A stretch of 64,000 nucleotides of DNA from ZC4RG30 sp963777735 (lineage in GTDB: Bacteria > Pseudomonadota > Gammaproteobacteria > Steroidobacterales > Steroidobacteraceae). Shown here one piece after another: positions 47,054-58,813 of this stretch. The stretch's first letter is position 1. Every line of letters begins with the position of its first letter. A program made the position numbers and the translations under genes. The notes under the pieces were generated by a model. That model ran no database searches. It was given only the letters and a program-made list of their open reading frames with translations, and was not told the DNA's origin. The DNA is taken from the NCBI GenBank assembly GCA_963777735.1, contig CAVZRQ010000002.1, forward strand, positions 160,584-224,583. Direction: 5' to 3'.

Positions 47054-47644
47054 CTAATCCCCGATCCGGATCAGCAGCGCATCATCCAGATCTGCGGCGC
47101 GCAACTGGCGCCGCATGCTGTTGAGCTTTTCCAGATCGCGGATGGGTCCGATGCGCACCCGATGCCAGACGTCCTCGTCGATCTGCACGCGCTGCAGGTC
47201 GGCGTTGATGCCCAGCTTGTCGAGCTTCTGCTGCATGCGCTCCGCATCGGCCTGGTTCTTGAACGAAGCGGGCTGCAGCACATAGGCGCCGGGCTTGTCG
47301 ATCGGCACCGAGGCCAGATCGCGCTTCACGTCGCGCTCCACTTCGGTGACGAGCACCTGGTAGTTCGGCAGCCTGTCGTAGAAGTCGTATTGCTCGGCCG
47401 AATCATCTTCCGCTTCCGAAACCACGGATTCCGCGGCGACGGGTTTGTCGGAATCTGCCTGGGGTGTCAGTTCGGTTTCGGGTGGCCGGGTGCGGTGATC
47501 GAACACGAACACGCCCAGCGCCACCACGAGCCCAGCGGCCAGCCCGTAACCAAACTGCTGGTACTTGCTGATATCCAGCGCGCCGCGACGGCCCCCGCCG
47601 TTCTTGTAATCGCGCGCGGAGATGCGTTGACGCGGTGCGCTCAC
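47054..47644 (-). CDS. SPOR-domain protein, FtsN-like
   Basis: A 196-residue single-pass protein: basic cytoplasmic start with ARDYKNGGGRRG, membrane helix at about 31-50, acidic periplasmic linker, and a C-terminal SPOR domain (about 118-196; YVLQPASFKNQADAERMQQKL, then WHRVRIGPIRDLEKLNSM). SPOR domains bind denuded septal glycan. The place just after argS is that of ftsN in many gammaproteobacteria. It starts four bases inside the argS stop. Confidence 0.83.
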   Translation of the reverse strand: MSAPRQRISARDYKNGGGRRGALDISKYQQFGYGLAAGLVVALGVFVFDHRTRPPETELTPQADSDKPVAAESVVSEAEDDSAEQYDFYDRLPNYQVLVTEVERDVKRDLASVPIDKPGAYVLQPASFKNQADAERMQQKLDKLGINADLQRVQIDEDVWHRVRIGPIRDLEKLNSMRRQLRAADLDDALLIRIGD

Positions 47645-49401
47645 ATGGTCTCCGGTGCCGAAACACCCAGCAGCTTCAGGCCGTTGCGCACCACCTGCTG
47701 GGTGGCGATGGCCAATGCGAGGCGTGCATTGCGCAGCTTCGCATCCTCGACGATGAACTGCTCGGCGTTGTACCAGGTGTGGAAGCAGTTCGCGAGCTCG
47801 CGCAGGAAGTGCACCAGTGTGTGCGGCGCGCGATTGGCGCCCGCCAGCTGGATGATCTCCGGATAGCGGCCCAGCGCAGTAAGCATCGCGGTTTCGTGGT
47901 CCGAGGTCAGCGTGTCGAGACTCGCGAGGCCCAGTGCGGCGTCGTATTCAAAACCCTTCGAGGCCAGCTGCCGCTGCACGCTCGCCACGCGCGCATGCGC
48001 GTACTGGATGTAGTACACCGGGTTGTCGTTGCTGCGGGACTTCGCGAGCTCCAGGTCGAAGTCCAGGTGCTGGTCATGGCTGCGCATCACATAGAAGAAG
48101 CGCGCCGCGTCGTTGCCCACTTCGCTGCGCAGCTGGCGCAGCGTCACGAAGGTGCCGCCGCGGGTGGTCATCGCCACCTTCTCGCCGCCACGGAACAGCG
48201 ACACGAACTGCACGAGCTGGGCCTCCAGAGAATCGCCGGGTTCACCCATGGCTTCCAGGCCCGCACGCACGCGCGCCACATAGCCGTGGTGATCCGAGCC
48301 GAGGATGTCGAGCAGGATGTCGAAACCGCGCTCGCGCTTTTCCAGGTGATAGGCGATGTCGGAGGCGAAATACGTCTTCACGCCATTCTCGCGCACCACC
48401 ACCCGGTCTTTTTCATCGCCGAACGATGTGGCGCGGAACCACAATGCGCCGTCTTTTTCGTAGACATGATCCTGCCGGCGCAGGCGCTCGAGCGCGCGGT
48501 CGATGGCGCCATTGTCGGACAGCGAGCGTTCGGAGAACCAGCGGTCGTAATGCACGCCGAACTCGGCGAGATCATTCTCCATGTCGGCCATGATCTCCGC
48601 GAGCGCGAGATCCGACACCTCACGGAAGGCCGCCGCGCCGATCAAGTGTTTCGCGCGCGTGATCACCGCATCGATGTAGGCGTCCTTGTCGCCGCCTTCC
48701 GGCTCATCCGGCGGCAGGTTGCCGAACAGTTCGCCCTCGGGCCGCTGCAGGCTCGCATCGAATTTCTGCAGCAGGTTCGCGGCGATGTCGCGCACGTATT
48801 CGCCCTTGTAGCCATTGGCCGGGAAGCGGAACTTCTCGCCGCAGGCTTCGAGGTAACGCAGCCACACGCTGACGGCGATGATGTCCATCTGCCGGCCCGC
48901 ATCGTTGACGTAGTACTCGCGATGCACGGCATAGCCGTTGGCTTCGAGCAGATTCGACACGCAGGCGCCATAGGCACCTTGACGCCCATGCCCCACATGC
49001 AGCGGGCCGGTGGGATTCGAAGACAGGAATTCGACCAGCACTTGCTTCGCTGCGCCCGAGCCATTGCGGCCATAGGCATCGCCGGCTTCGTGCACGCGCC
49101 GCACCACATCGGCCTGCGCCTGCGCGGCGAGGAAGAAATTGATGAAGCCCGCGCCGGCAATCTCCACGCGCTCGATGGCCGGATCATTCTCCAGCGCCGC
49201 GACAATGGCCTGCGCCAGTTCACGCGGAGGCTTGCGCGCCAGCTTCGCGAGACGCATGGCGAGATTGGTGGCGAAGTCGCCATTGCCGGCATCGCGGGTG
49301 CGTTCGACGCCGAGGTTGTCGGTGGGGATGTCGGCGGGCAGCAGGTTGCCCTTGAGGCGCGCCAGGGCGGCGTGCAGCAGTTGTTCGATCTGTTGCTTCA
49401 A
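47641..49401 (-). CDS. argS: Arginyl-tRNA synthetase
   Basis: A 586-residue class I synthetase, full length. The N-terminal additional domain is followed by the HIGH-type motif NPTGPLHVGHGR; the KMSK-equivalent region reads EKVAMTTRGGTFVTL, the lysine-less form common in ArgS. The C-terminal anticodon-binding domain holds NPVYYIQYAHARVASVQRQL. Uninterrupted frame over 1.7 kb. Confidence 0.95.
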   Translation of the reverse strand: MKQQIEQLLHAALARLKGNLLPADIPTDNLGVERTRDAGNGDFATNLAMRLAKLARKPPRELAQAIVAALENDPAIERVEIAGAGFINFFLAAQAQADVVRRVHEAGDAYGRNGSGAAKQVLVEFLSSNPTGPLHVGHGRQGAYGACVSNLLEANGYAVHREYYVNDAGRQMDIIAVSVWLRYLEACGEKFRFPANGYKGEYVRDIAANLLQKFDASLQRPEGELFGNLPPDEPEGGDKDAYIDAVITRAKHLIGAAAFREVSDLALAEIMADMENDLAEFGVHYDRWFSERSLSDNGAIDRALERLRRQDHVYEKDGALWFRATSFGDEKDRVVVRENGVKTYFASDIAYHLEKRERGFDILLDILGSDHHGYVARVRAGLEAMGEPGDSLEAQLVQFVSLFRGGEKVAMTTRGGTFVTLRQLRSEVGNDAARFFYVMRSHDQHLDFDLELAKSRSNDNPVYYIQYAHARVASVQRQLASKGFEYDAALGLASLDTLTSDHETAMLTALGRYPEIIQLAGANRAPHTLVHFLRELANCFHTWYNAEQFIVEDAKLRNARLALAIATQQVVRNGLKLLGVSAPETM

Positions 49402-49478
49402 GATGTGTAAGGTCCGGCTGGCAGAAGGCGGTAAGCGGGACGCGCAAGTCTACCTGCGCGCCGCCTCCCGTGCCGCCT

Positions 49479-51685
49479 TCAGAACACTTCGAGCGGGTCC
49501 ACATCCAGCGCCCAGCGCAGCGACCGCCGGGCCGGAAGCGCCGCGACCTGCGGCACCCATGCCGCCAGAAACCGCTGCAGCAGCCCGCGTTGCGCCGATT
49601 CCACCAGCAGCTGCGCATGATGCCGGTCGGCGCGGCGCATCATCGCCGCCGGCACCGGCCCGAGCAGTGCCACGCCCGGGGGCGGTTGCACCAGATCCCG
49701 GACCTGCTCGAGGAACTGGCTGGCCCCATCCGGGCTGGTGTCCGAGGCCCGCAGCAGTGCCAGCCGCGAAAACGGCGGCCAGCTCGCCGCCCGCCGCTCC
49801 GCCAGCGCACTGGTGGCGAAGCCGGCGTAGCCGTCGTTCAGCAAGGTGAGCAGCAGCGGGTGTTCCGGATACTGGCTCTGGATCAGCACCTCGCCGGGAT
49901 GTTCCGCCCGGCCCGCGCGCCCCGCCACCTGCACGATGGTCTGCGCCAGCCGCTCGGCCGCGCGGAAGTCGGTGCTGAACAGGCTCTGGTCCGCGTTCAG
50001 CACCACCACCAGCGTCACATCGGGGAAGTGATGCCCCTTGGTCAGCATCTGCGTGCCCACCAGGATGCGCGCGCTGCCACTGTGCACGCGGTCGATGGCA
50101 CCGGTGAGCTGCTGCTGCTGGCGCAAGGCATCGCGATCAAAACGTTCGATGGCGTATTGCGGGAACTGCGCCGCGAGGGTTTCTTCCACGCGTTCGGTGC
50201 CATGGCCCAGCGGGTGCACTTCATAACCGCAACGCGGGCAACGCTCGGGCAGCTTCTCGTCCGCGCCGCAGTGATGGCAGGCGAGGCGGCCCGTGCGCAG
50301 ATGCACGGTCATGCGCGCATCGCAGCTGCTGGCAGGGCGCGATCCAGCCGCAGCTCTGGCAGAGCAGTGTGGGCGCATAACCGCGACGGTTGAGATACAG
50401 CAGCACCTGCGTGCCGGCTTCCAGATGCCGCTGCATGGCCTGCAGCACCGGCGAGGCGATGCCCTTGTGCACGGCATGCGCACGCATGTCGATCAGGGCG
50501 AGCCGCGGCGGCAGCGCGCTGCCCGCACGCTCCGGCAGCAGCAGATGCGTAAGCCGGCCCAGCGCCACGTTCTGCAGCGTTTCGAGCGAAGGCGTGGCCG
50601 AACCCAGTACCACCGGCACTTTCTGCTGCTGGCCGCGCAGCAGCGCGAGATCGCGCGCGGAATAACGGAAGCCGCCTTCCTGCTGCTTGTAGGAGCTGTC
50701 GTGCTCTTCATCCACGATGATGAGCTGCAGCCCCGGAATCGGCGTGAACACCGCCGAGCGCGTGCCGATCACGATGCGCGCCTGGCCGGTGGCGGCGAGA
50801 TACCAGGCCTTGGCGCGTTCGGTGTCGGTGAGGCCGGAGTGCAGGGCGGCAATGCTCGCCGCAAAGCGGCGTTCGAAGCGCTCGAGCAACTGCGGCGTCA
50901 GCCCGATCTCCGGACACAGCACCAGCACCGAGCCGCCGCGCTCCAGCACTTCGCCCACGGCGCGCAGATACACCTCGGTCTTGCCGCTGCCGGTCACGCC
51001 ATCGAGCAGGAAATTGCCGTGTGCGCCCGCCTGGCGCAGCGCCTGCACGGCCGTTTCCTGTGCGGCAGTGAGCGTCGGCGCTGCTTCCCGGGCGCTGATC
51101 GAAGCGGATTCCGCCGTGGTTGCCGATGGTGTGCAGCGTCTTCTGCACCCAGCCTTTGTCGAGCAGCTTGCGCGCCAGCGTGCGCCAGCCCGGGCACTCC
51201 GCATCGAGCGCTTCTTCATCCCGCGGGCTGCCAGCGGCCAATGCATCCAGCAGCTGCTTCTGCTTCGGCGCGCGTTGCAGTGATTTGTCCTGCAACGCGG
51301 CGAGCCCTTCCGCAGTGATCGACCACAGAGGCTGCGGCGCACCCGGCCCGCGGCCCTCGCGCAGCAGCCGCGGCAACGCGGTGGCGAACACCTCGCCGAC
51401 CGGATGGTGGTAGTAGTCGGTGGCCCATTCGAGCAACTGCAGATCCGCCGCGCCGAGCAGCGGCACGGCATCGATCACCGACGTCACATCGCGCAGTTTC
51501 TCCGGCGGCAGTTCGGAGGAATCCGCATGCCGCACCAGAATGCCCACCAGCTGCTGCCGCCCGAACGGCACATGCACACGCGCTCCGGGCAGCGCGTCTG
51601 CCAGCGCCGCGGGCAGACGGTAGTCGAACAGCCGTCGCAGCGGTGTATCGAGTGCGACCTGGCAGAGGCGAGGCGGTGTGGTCAG
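49479..51685 (-). CDS. priA: Primosomal protein N' (replication restart helicase PriA), frame disrupted twice
   Basis: Replication-restart helicase. The N-terminal 3'-DNA-binding domain begins around VALDTPLRRLFDYRLP, then VHVPFGRQQLVGILV. The helicase has Walker A LLDGVTGSGKTEVYL, DEEHDSSYKQQ and LGSATPSLET, and zinc-binding cysteines (LLCQSCGWIAPC, LACHHCGADEKLPERCPRCG). The frame breaks near 51117-51122 and again near 50327-50332, an extra base each time. No ATG, GTG or TTG lies in frame before VALDTP; a CTG at 51685 is the nearest option, so the start is uncertain. Confidence 0.9.
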
Positions 51686-52695
51686 GCGAAGCTCAGGGCA
51701 ACCTTGCCGAAATGTTTGCCCGCCTCGAAATAGCGCAGGGCGTCCGGCGCTTCCGCAGCCGGGAACACGCGATCGACCACCGGCTTCAATCTGGAAATGG
51801 TGACAAAGCGCGCCAGATCTTCATGCATCTGCCGGCTGCCCACATACACACCCTGCACGCGCGTCGCGCCCACGATCAGCGAGCGCGGCACGATGCTGCC
51901 ACCGAAACCGCTGACGCCACCGATCACCGCCACCGTGCCCTGCATGCGCACGGCCGCCAGCGACTGCGCCACGGTTTTTTCGCCGCCCACTTCCAGCACC
52001 AGATCCACGCCTTCGCCGCCGGTGAGCTTGCGCACTTCCGCGCCCCACTCGGGAACCTGCGCATAGTTGATGCCCACATCGGCGCCCAGCGCGCGCGCGC
52101 GTTCCAGCTTCGCATCGCTGGAAGAGGTGATGATCACGCGCGCGCCCGCCGCCTTCGCCAGCTGCAGCGCCCAGATCGAAACCCCGCCCGTGCCCAGCAG
52201 CAGCACGGTTTCGCCCGGACGCAGGCGGCCGGCCTCGAACAGCGCATGCCAGGCCGTGGTGCCGGCGCAGGTGAGGGTGGCTGCCTCGGCAAAATCGAGG
52301 TGCGCCGGGCTCGGCACCAGCGCCTGCTCGTCGAGCACGATTTCTTCCGCGAAGGTGCCGGTGCCGCCGCCGCCCAGCGCGCCGGCGATGCCCGCCATCG
52401 ACATGCGTCCCGCCACCCAGTTGGGGAAGAAGCTGGTGGTTACCCGATCGCCCACCTGGAAGCGCGTGACCGCGCTGCCCACCGCGGCCACCACGCCGGC
52501 GCCATCCGAACCCGGCACCAGCGGCGCCGGCGAGCTCACCGGATACCAGCCGTTCAGCACCATCAGGTCGCGGTAGTTCAGCGAGGCGGCATGCACCCGC
52601 ACCCGTACCTGGGTGGGCCCCGGCGCGGCCAGGGTTTCTTCGCCCAGCGCCAGACCTTCAATGCGACCGCCGGCTGCCACGCGCCAGGTTTTCAT
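51682..52695 (-). CDS. Medium-chain NAD(P)-dependent dehydrogenase, zinc-less type
   Basis: A 337-residue MDR protein starting at ATG 52695. The GroES-like domain has SLNYRDLMVLNG and VPGSDGAGVVAAVGS; the Rossmann fold has VLLLGTGGVSIWALQLAKAAGA. The usual catalytic zinc Cys at the NYRD position is absent, and no structural-zinc Cys cluster is seen, so it is more like a quinone-oxidoreductase-type enzyme than a true zinc alcohol dehydrogenase. Substrate unknown. It ends next to the priA start. Confidence 0.88.
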   Translation of the reverse strand: MKTWRVAAGGRIEGLALGEETLAAPGPTQVRVRVHAASLNYRDLMVLNGWYPVSSPAPLVPGSDGAGVVAAVGSAVTRFQVGDRVTTSFFPNWVAGRMSMAGIAGALGGGGTGTFAEEIVLDEQALVPSPAHLDFAEAATLTCAGTTAWHALFEAGRLRPGETVLLLGTGGVSIWALQLAKAAGARVIITSSSDAKLERARALGADVGINYAQVPEWGAEVRKLTGGEGVDLVLEVGGEKTVAQSLAAVRMQGTVAVIGGVSGFGGSIVPRSLIVGATRVQGVYVGSRQMHEDLARFVTISRLKPVVDRVFPAAEAPDALRYFEAGKHFGKVALSFA

Positions 52696-52782
52696 GCCAG
52701 TTTCTCCAGATTGCAATAAAGGCGGGAGGGACCCTCGCGCCGCGTTGTTTGTTGCTGCGACCTATCTTAATCTCTGGAGTGC

Positions 52783-53467
52783 GTGAACCGGAACGAAGTC
52801 CGACTGAAGGGGGCGCCAGCAGGTGCCATCGATTACGACCTCAAGGCCGTAAGTAGTCTGGAAAGCCACGGGCTGAACCAGCCGATCCTGCGTGCCGATG
52901 TGGCGGGCATGCCCCTCGAATGGGTCGACTATAAAGAGGCCGCGCGCCTCTACACCATGGGCCAGGTCGCGTACTCCTGCGGCTCGCCCCTGTATCGCCT
53001 GCACGGCGGCACCAATGCGATGTCCGGGCAGCGCACCGTGCTCGAGATCAATTCCATCATCGCCACCATCGGCCACACCGCCAACCCCGGCAACACCCGC
53101 CAGGATTACATCCCGCCGCTGAACAACCAGACGCTGTTCCGCCGCGATGGCTACATCTGCCTGTACTGCGCGCAGCGGTTTCCCACGCAGCGAGCTCTCG
53201 CGCGATCACATCCGCCCCTTCAGCCAGGGCGGGCTCGACCGCTGGAACAACGTGGCCACCGCCTGCCGCCGCTGCAACAACGCCAAGGCCTCGCGCACGC
53301 CCGAGCAGGCGAAGATGCAGCTCATCGCCGTGCCGTTCACGCCCACCTACGCCGAATACATCTTCCTCAAGGGCCGGCGCGTGCTCGCCGACCAGATGCA
53401 GTACCTGCTCGCGCATTTCCCGCGCAGCAGCCCGCTGCATGAGCGCATCCGCGGCTGGCTGAACTAG
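52783..53467 (+). CDS. HNH endonuclease family protein, frame disrupted
   Basis: GTG at 52783 follows a TGGAG site. The first part reads to DGYICLYCAQRFP; one extra base near 53187 shifts the frame, and SELSRDHIRPFSQGGLDRWN continues with ACRRCNNAKASRTP. This is a complete HNH motif with two CxxC zinc pairs. Corrected length is about 227 residues, with a 120-residue N-terminal region of unknown function. Housekeeping HNH proteins of this type are common; no restriction-modification partner is adjacent. Confidence 0.83.
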
Positions 53468-53490
53468 GGCGTCTCGCCCGCGGGTCTCTC

Positions 53491-54370
53491 GTGGTTCATC
53501 TCATCGACGCTTCCGTGTACGTGTTCCGCGCGTACTATTCGATGCCGCCGGAGATGCGCGACACCGAAGGCAATTCCGTGCACGCGCTGTATGGATTCGC
53601 GCGCTTTCTCGGTGATCTCATCGAGCGCACCAATCCCGAGTATCTCGCGGTGGCCTTCGACGCCAGTCTCTCCACTTCCTTCCGCAACCAGATCTATCCG
53701 CCGTACAAGGCCAACCGCGAGCCCGCACCCCCGGACCTGCTGCTGCAGTTCGAACGCTGCCGCAAGTGGTGCGAACACCTCGGCATCGCCTGGTTCGACA
53801 GCAACGAGTTCGAGGCCGACGACATCATCGGCACACTCGCCGCACGCATGCGCGCCGAAGGGCTGCGTGTCACCGTCGTCTCGCGCGACAAGGATCTCGC
53901 GCAGCTCATCGGCCCCGGCGATGTGTACTGGGATTACGCCGGCGACCTCCGTTACCACCATCACGAGATCGAAGAGCGCTTCGGCGTCGCGCCCGAGCGT
54001 TATGCCGATTACCTCGCGCTCACCGGTGATGCCGTCGACAACATCGCCGGCGTGCCGGGCGTAGGGCCCAAGACCGCCACCGTGCTGATGCGGCACTTCC
54101 CCTCGCTGGATGATCTCTATGCAGCGCATCGATGTAGTGCGCGATCTGCCGCTGCGCGGCGCCGCCAAACTCGTGGAGCGACTGCTGTTGCATCGCGAAG
54201 CCGCCTACCTCGCGCGCCAGCTCACCCGCATCCGCTGTGACATGCTGCTGCCCGTAACCCGCGAGCAGCTGCGCCGCCGGCCGCCCGACCTCGCCGCCAT
54301 CGACTCCTTCTGTACCGCCAACGGCTTCGGCGCCCTGCTGGGTCGCCAGGCCGTGCGACTGACGAGATAA
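53491..54370 (+). CDS. Stand-alone 5'-3' exonuclease (flap nuclease fold), frame disrupted
   Basis: A nuclease like the N-terminal domain of DNA polymerase I. It begins VHLIDASVYVFRAYYSMPPE (GTG 53491), with metal ligands in AVAFDAS, NEFEADDIIGTLA and VVSRDKDLAQLI, then the DNA-binding helix-hairpin-helix TGDAVDNIAGVPGVGPKTA. One extra base near 54127 splits DDLYAA from IDVVRDLPLRGAAKLVERLL. Corrected length is about 292 residues, with no polymerase domain. Possibly Xni-like, but it keeps more acidic residues than E. coli Xni. Confidence 0.87.
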
Positions 54371-54377
54371 TGCCGCC

Positions 54378-56340
<1,963 letters not shown>

Positions 56341-56356
56341 CGCAGGCGGACGGAAG

Positions 56357-56419
56357 TCAGATGTCGAACAGGGTCACGATGGGGCCGTAAGGTTCGAGTG
56401 CCCTATCGGCTGGGACAAA
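56357..56419 (-). pseudogene. Remnant of PIN-domain (VapC-like) toxin 3' end
   Basis: In a frame different from the antitoxin, 20 codons plus TGA read FVPADRALEPYGPIVTLFDI. The pattern [FT]xxADRAL..YG is typical of the last strand and helix of PIN toxins. No start or upstream toxin domain exists; the rest of the gene is missing. The segment overlaps the antitoxin's unusual C-terminal extension. Confidence 0.5.
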
Positions 56420-56658
56420 TCGATGCTGCCTTCGAATTCCGCCAATACCGCGGCTGACAGTGGTGCATCGAAATCCGCGCTGGTCCTGACCTTGCCCTTG
56501 AGCAAGCCGAATTGAATGCGCTGTGAAGTCCTGCCGAGTGCCGTGAGGCGCGCGACAGGCTTGCCGTTGCGGCTGATGATGACGTCCTGGCCCTTCGAGG
56601 CCTGATCGACCAGCTTGGAAAGCTGGGTCCTGGCTTGATAGATGTTCACGCTGTCCAT
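56374..56658 (-). CDS. Phd/YefM-type antitoxin, solitary
   Basis: A 94-residue antitoxin: MDSVNIYQARTQLSKLVDQ, then IISRNGKPVARLTALG, the Phd/VapB-like DNA-binding half, and DFDAPLSAAVLAEFEG, where such antitoxins normally end. The frame continues for 16 more residues. These extra codons overlap a remnant of the toxin gene in another frame, so the C-terminal extension probably results from a deletion that joined antitoxin and toxin ends. It lies between acs and the integrase. Confidence 0.82.
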   Translation of the reverse strand: MDSVNIYQARTQLSKLVDQASKGQDVIISRNGKPVARLTALGRTSQRIQFGLLKGKVRTSADFDAPLSAAVLAEFEGSIDLSQPIGHSNLTAPS

Positions 56659-56667
56659 TCCTTGATG

Positions 56668-57744
56668 CTAGATCGGGCGATGCTTCTGTTCTAGTCTGGT
56701 CGGATCACTATGTGGCTGCCGAGGCAGAAGTTCCATCGGGCTACGCAGCCCCGCCGCTGATGAACTCAGGATGTGTGTGTAGATCATCGTCGTGCTCACA
56801 TCCGAGTGCCCCAGCAGTTCCTGCACCCGGCGGATGTCGACACCCGAGTCCAGCAGGTGCGTGGCGAAGGAATGCCGCAGCGTGTGCGCCGTCACCCGCT
56901 TGGCGATGCCGGCGCGGCGAGTCGCCTGCTGCAAGGCGCGCGCAACAGTTTGCGGATACTGATGATGCCGGCGATGTAGGCCCGACTGCGGATCCGTGCT
57001 CAGCGTGGCAGCCGGGAACAACCAGTGCCAGTTGAACGACTCCGCCGCCCGCGCCAGCTTGCGCGCCAGCGCCCAAGGCACCTCGACGCCCGGCACCCCG
57101 GCAGCACGATCCCGCGCCCACAAGTGCCGGGAGAGATCGACCTGGGAACGCAGCGCTGACTCGGCAGGTGCTGGCAGCATCACGGGGCGATCCTTGCCCC
57201 CCTTGCCGTGGCGCACATAAATCAGGCGACGGCCGAAGTCCACATCCTTGATCCGGAGTGAAAGGCACTCCTGAAGGCGCAGGCCCGAGCCATAGAGCAA
57301 TGAACAGAACAGCCAGAACTCCGGCTGAACACACGCCAGCAGCGCAGCGACCTCTTCACGCGAGAGAACAACCGGAACATGCTGCGACGTCCTCGGCCGG
57401 CCGATCTCGCCCATCCAGGGGACATCGACTCCGAGCACCTCGCGATAGAGGAAGAGAATGGCAGCCAGCGCCTGCTTGTGGGTGGAGGGCGCGACCTTCG
57501 TGACCGTGGCCAGGTGCGAGAGGTAGCGTTCGATCTCGGGGCCGCCCATCGTCTTCGGATGCTTGAGCCCGTGAAACCGGATGAAGCGACGAACCCAGAA
57601 CAGATAGGCCTTCTCGGTGCGCAGGCTGTAGTGCTTATAGCGGATGCGCTCGCGCATTTGATCGAGCAACCGCGGGGCAGGGCGCTGGTGCCGGGGTAAT
57701 GGTTCGGGAGTTGATGGATCACCGTCGTGGTTATGTCTGTACAT
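56668..57744 (-). CDS. intI: Integron integrase IntI
   Basis: A 358-residue tyrosine recombinase starting at ATG 57744 (a GTG at 57786 is an alternative). The catalytic set is complete: Arg156 (YGSGLRLQECL), the beta-hairpin Lys near 184 (GKGGKDRPV), His287/Arg290 (HTLRHSFATHLL), His313 (LLGHSDVSTT) and Tyr322 (MIYTH). The IntI-specific insertion that recognises folded attC is present (NWHWLFPAATLS, then RRHHQY). It is transcribed away from the cassette array, as in all integrons. It looks functional. Confidence 0.96.
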   Translation of the reverse strand: MYRHNHDGDPSTPEPLPRHQRPAPRLLDQMRERIRYKHYSLRTEKAYLFWVRRFIRFHGLKHPKTMGGPEIERYLSHLATVTKVAPSTHKQALAAILFLYREVLGVDVPWMGEIGRPRTSQHVPVVLSREEVAALLACVQPEFWLFCSLLYGSGLRLQECLSLRIKDVDFGRRLIYVRHGKGGKDRPVMLPAPAESALRSQVDLSRHLWARDRAAGVPGVEVPWALARKLARAAESFNWHWLFPAATLSTDPQSGLHRRHHQYPQTVARALQQATRRAGIAKRVTAHTLRHSFATHLLDSGVDIRRVQELLGHSDVSTTMIYTHILSSSAAGLRSPMELLPRQPHSDPTRLEQKHRPI

Positions 57745-57888
57745 GGCGCCAGTGCTAAGGCATAAAGCCTTGATTCTGATCGCCACTTTCGCCGCAACAA
57801 ACCCGGGTTATTAACCAGAATGTCTAGTTATTCAGTTATCCACCACGGTTATCGGCAATGACCCGCACCGCGAAAACAAGTTAGATTG
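57745..57888. promoter_or_regulatory. Integron platform: intI promoter region and attI site
   Basis: The stretch between intI and the first cassette. The insertion point is the 7-mer GTTAGAT at 57881-57887, recognised because its continuation GTTAGATTGCAC is the exact reverse complement of the start of the first attC (GTGCAATCTAAC). The upstream AT-richer part (57800-57850) should contain Pint on the minus strand and possibly Pc on the plus strand, but I cannot place convincing -35/-10 boxes or a LexA box by eye. Confidence 0.75.
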
Positions 57889-57962
57889 CACATGAAAGGA
57901 ATCGCTAGTCTGGATTCGCCTACTAACTCGTTTGACGTTACCTAAACCTGGAGACTCAACAC

Positions 57963-58343
57963 ATGGCGTCCAAGAACATCGCAAAGTTGGTGCTTGTCGG
58001 CACGGCGTTCTGCACTCCCACAATTACCGTCACCGCGTACGCTTCAGATCTGCTCCTTGATGTGGCGGTCACGACTGGAGCCGCGGCTCCGAATGATAAA
58101 ATCCACTTCTCAACGTCTGGCGCTTTGCCTACGATAATCAAGCTGGACGATCGCTACAGTATGAAGGTTCGACCCGAGATTCTGGCCGATCCAGGTCAAG
58201 TGCGATTCCTGATCGAGATAAGCGATGCCACGACAAAGGGATCGTGGAATCTTGAAACGAGGGGCGTGGTCGGTCGGCCGCTTCGAGTCATGCGGACTCC
58301 AGATGGGCAACGCGACGTCGAGATCACTGCATTGGAAAAGTAG
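57963..58343 (+). CDS. Cassette 1: exported protein of unknown function
   Basis: A 126-residue protein with a signal peptide (MASKNIAKLVLVGTAFCTP to about residue 27, AYAS). The mature part is predicted beta-rich, ending VMRTPDGQRDVEITALEK. TGGAG stands 11 bases before the ATG. It is the integrase-proximal, hence most recently inserted, cassette (57882-58435). No family recognised. Confidence 0.7.
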   Translation: MASKNIAKLVLVGTAFCTPTITVTAYASDLLLDVAVTTGAAAPNDKIHFSTSGALPTIIKLDDRYSMKVRPEILADPGQVRFLIEISDATTKGSWNLETRGVVGRPLRVMRTPDGQRDVEITALEK

Positions 58344-58354
58344 TCATTGGTGCA

Positions 58355-58441
58355 ATCTAACTCGTCTCTGGAGCGCAGCGGTCGCGATAAAGTGCACACT
58401 TCGCGGCCGTGTGCAGCGCGCGCTCAGCTAGTGCGTTAGAT
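58355..58441 (+). repeat. attC site 1
   Basis: Cassette recombination site: R'' ATCTAAC at the left end and R' GTTAGAT at the right, 87 bp. The centre shares ATAAAGTGCACACTTC with later sites, but the L'' arm (TCTCTGGAGCGCAGCGG) differs from the rest of the array. Confidence 0.85.
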
Positions 58442-58445
58442 TGCA

Positions 58446-58727
58446 ATGGACACGCCGCCGCCAAGTCCCGCTGCCGCTCGTATAGTCCAGGTGCTGCGAG
58501 AACGAAGCGGTGTCCGCACATTTGTCACGCTGCATGATGGGCGCGAGTTTTGTGTCTACAACATAGTGTGGGGGCAGGATATGGGTGATCCCGAGTATCA
58601 CGTCACCACCAACATCAGCCCAGATCCAAAGGTGCCGCATGTCATCGACTTCTTTAGTACCGGCGATGTGGCCAGCGTCACTGATCCAGTTACGCAGCAA
58701 GTCTATTTCTCAGCAGTTGCAATCTAA
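58446..58727 (+). CDS. Cassette 2: small protein of unknown function
   Basis: A 93-residue cytoplasmic-looking protein. ATG is 11 bases after the core GTTAGAT, leaving no room for its own ribosome site. Sequence includes SGVRTFVTLHDGREFCVYNI and DPEYHVTTNISPD; no family recognised. The stop TAA is part of the R'' ATCTAAC of the next attC. Confidence 0.7.
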   Translation: MDTPPPSPAAARIVQVLRERSGVRTFVTLHDGREFCVYNIVWGQDMGDPEYHVTTNISPDPKVPHVIDFFSTGDVASVTDPVTQQVYFSAVAI

Positions 58728-58809
58728 CTTCTCGTTGCAGCGGGACCGATATGGATAAAGTGCACACTTCACGGCCGCATCGGTCGCCCGCTGAACGCGA
58801 GCGTTAGCT
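58722..58809 (+). repeat. attC site 2
   Basis: 88 bp, from ATCTAAC to GTTAGCT. Contains TTCTCGTTGCAGCGGGACCG and CGCCCGCTGAAC; folding the bottom strand pairs GTTCAGCGG with GTTGCAGCGG and leaves one extrahelical G in L'', the usual strand-selection mark. Confidence 0.93.
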
Positions 58810-58813
58810 AGCA

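Noticed and set aside
57745..57888. LexA box controlling intI
   Set aside because: Many integrases are SOS-controlled, but I found no convincing CTG-N10-CAG operator by eye in the upstream region.
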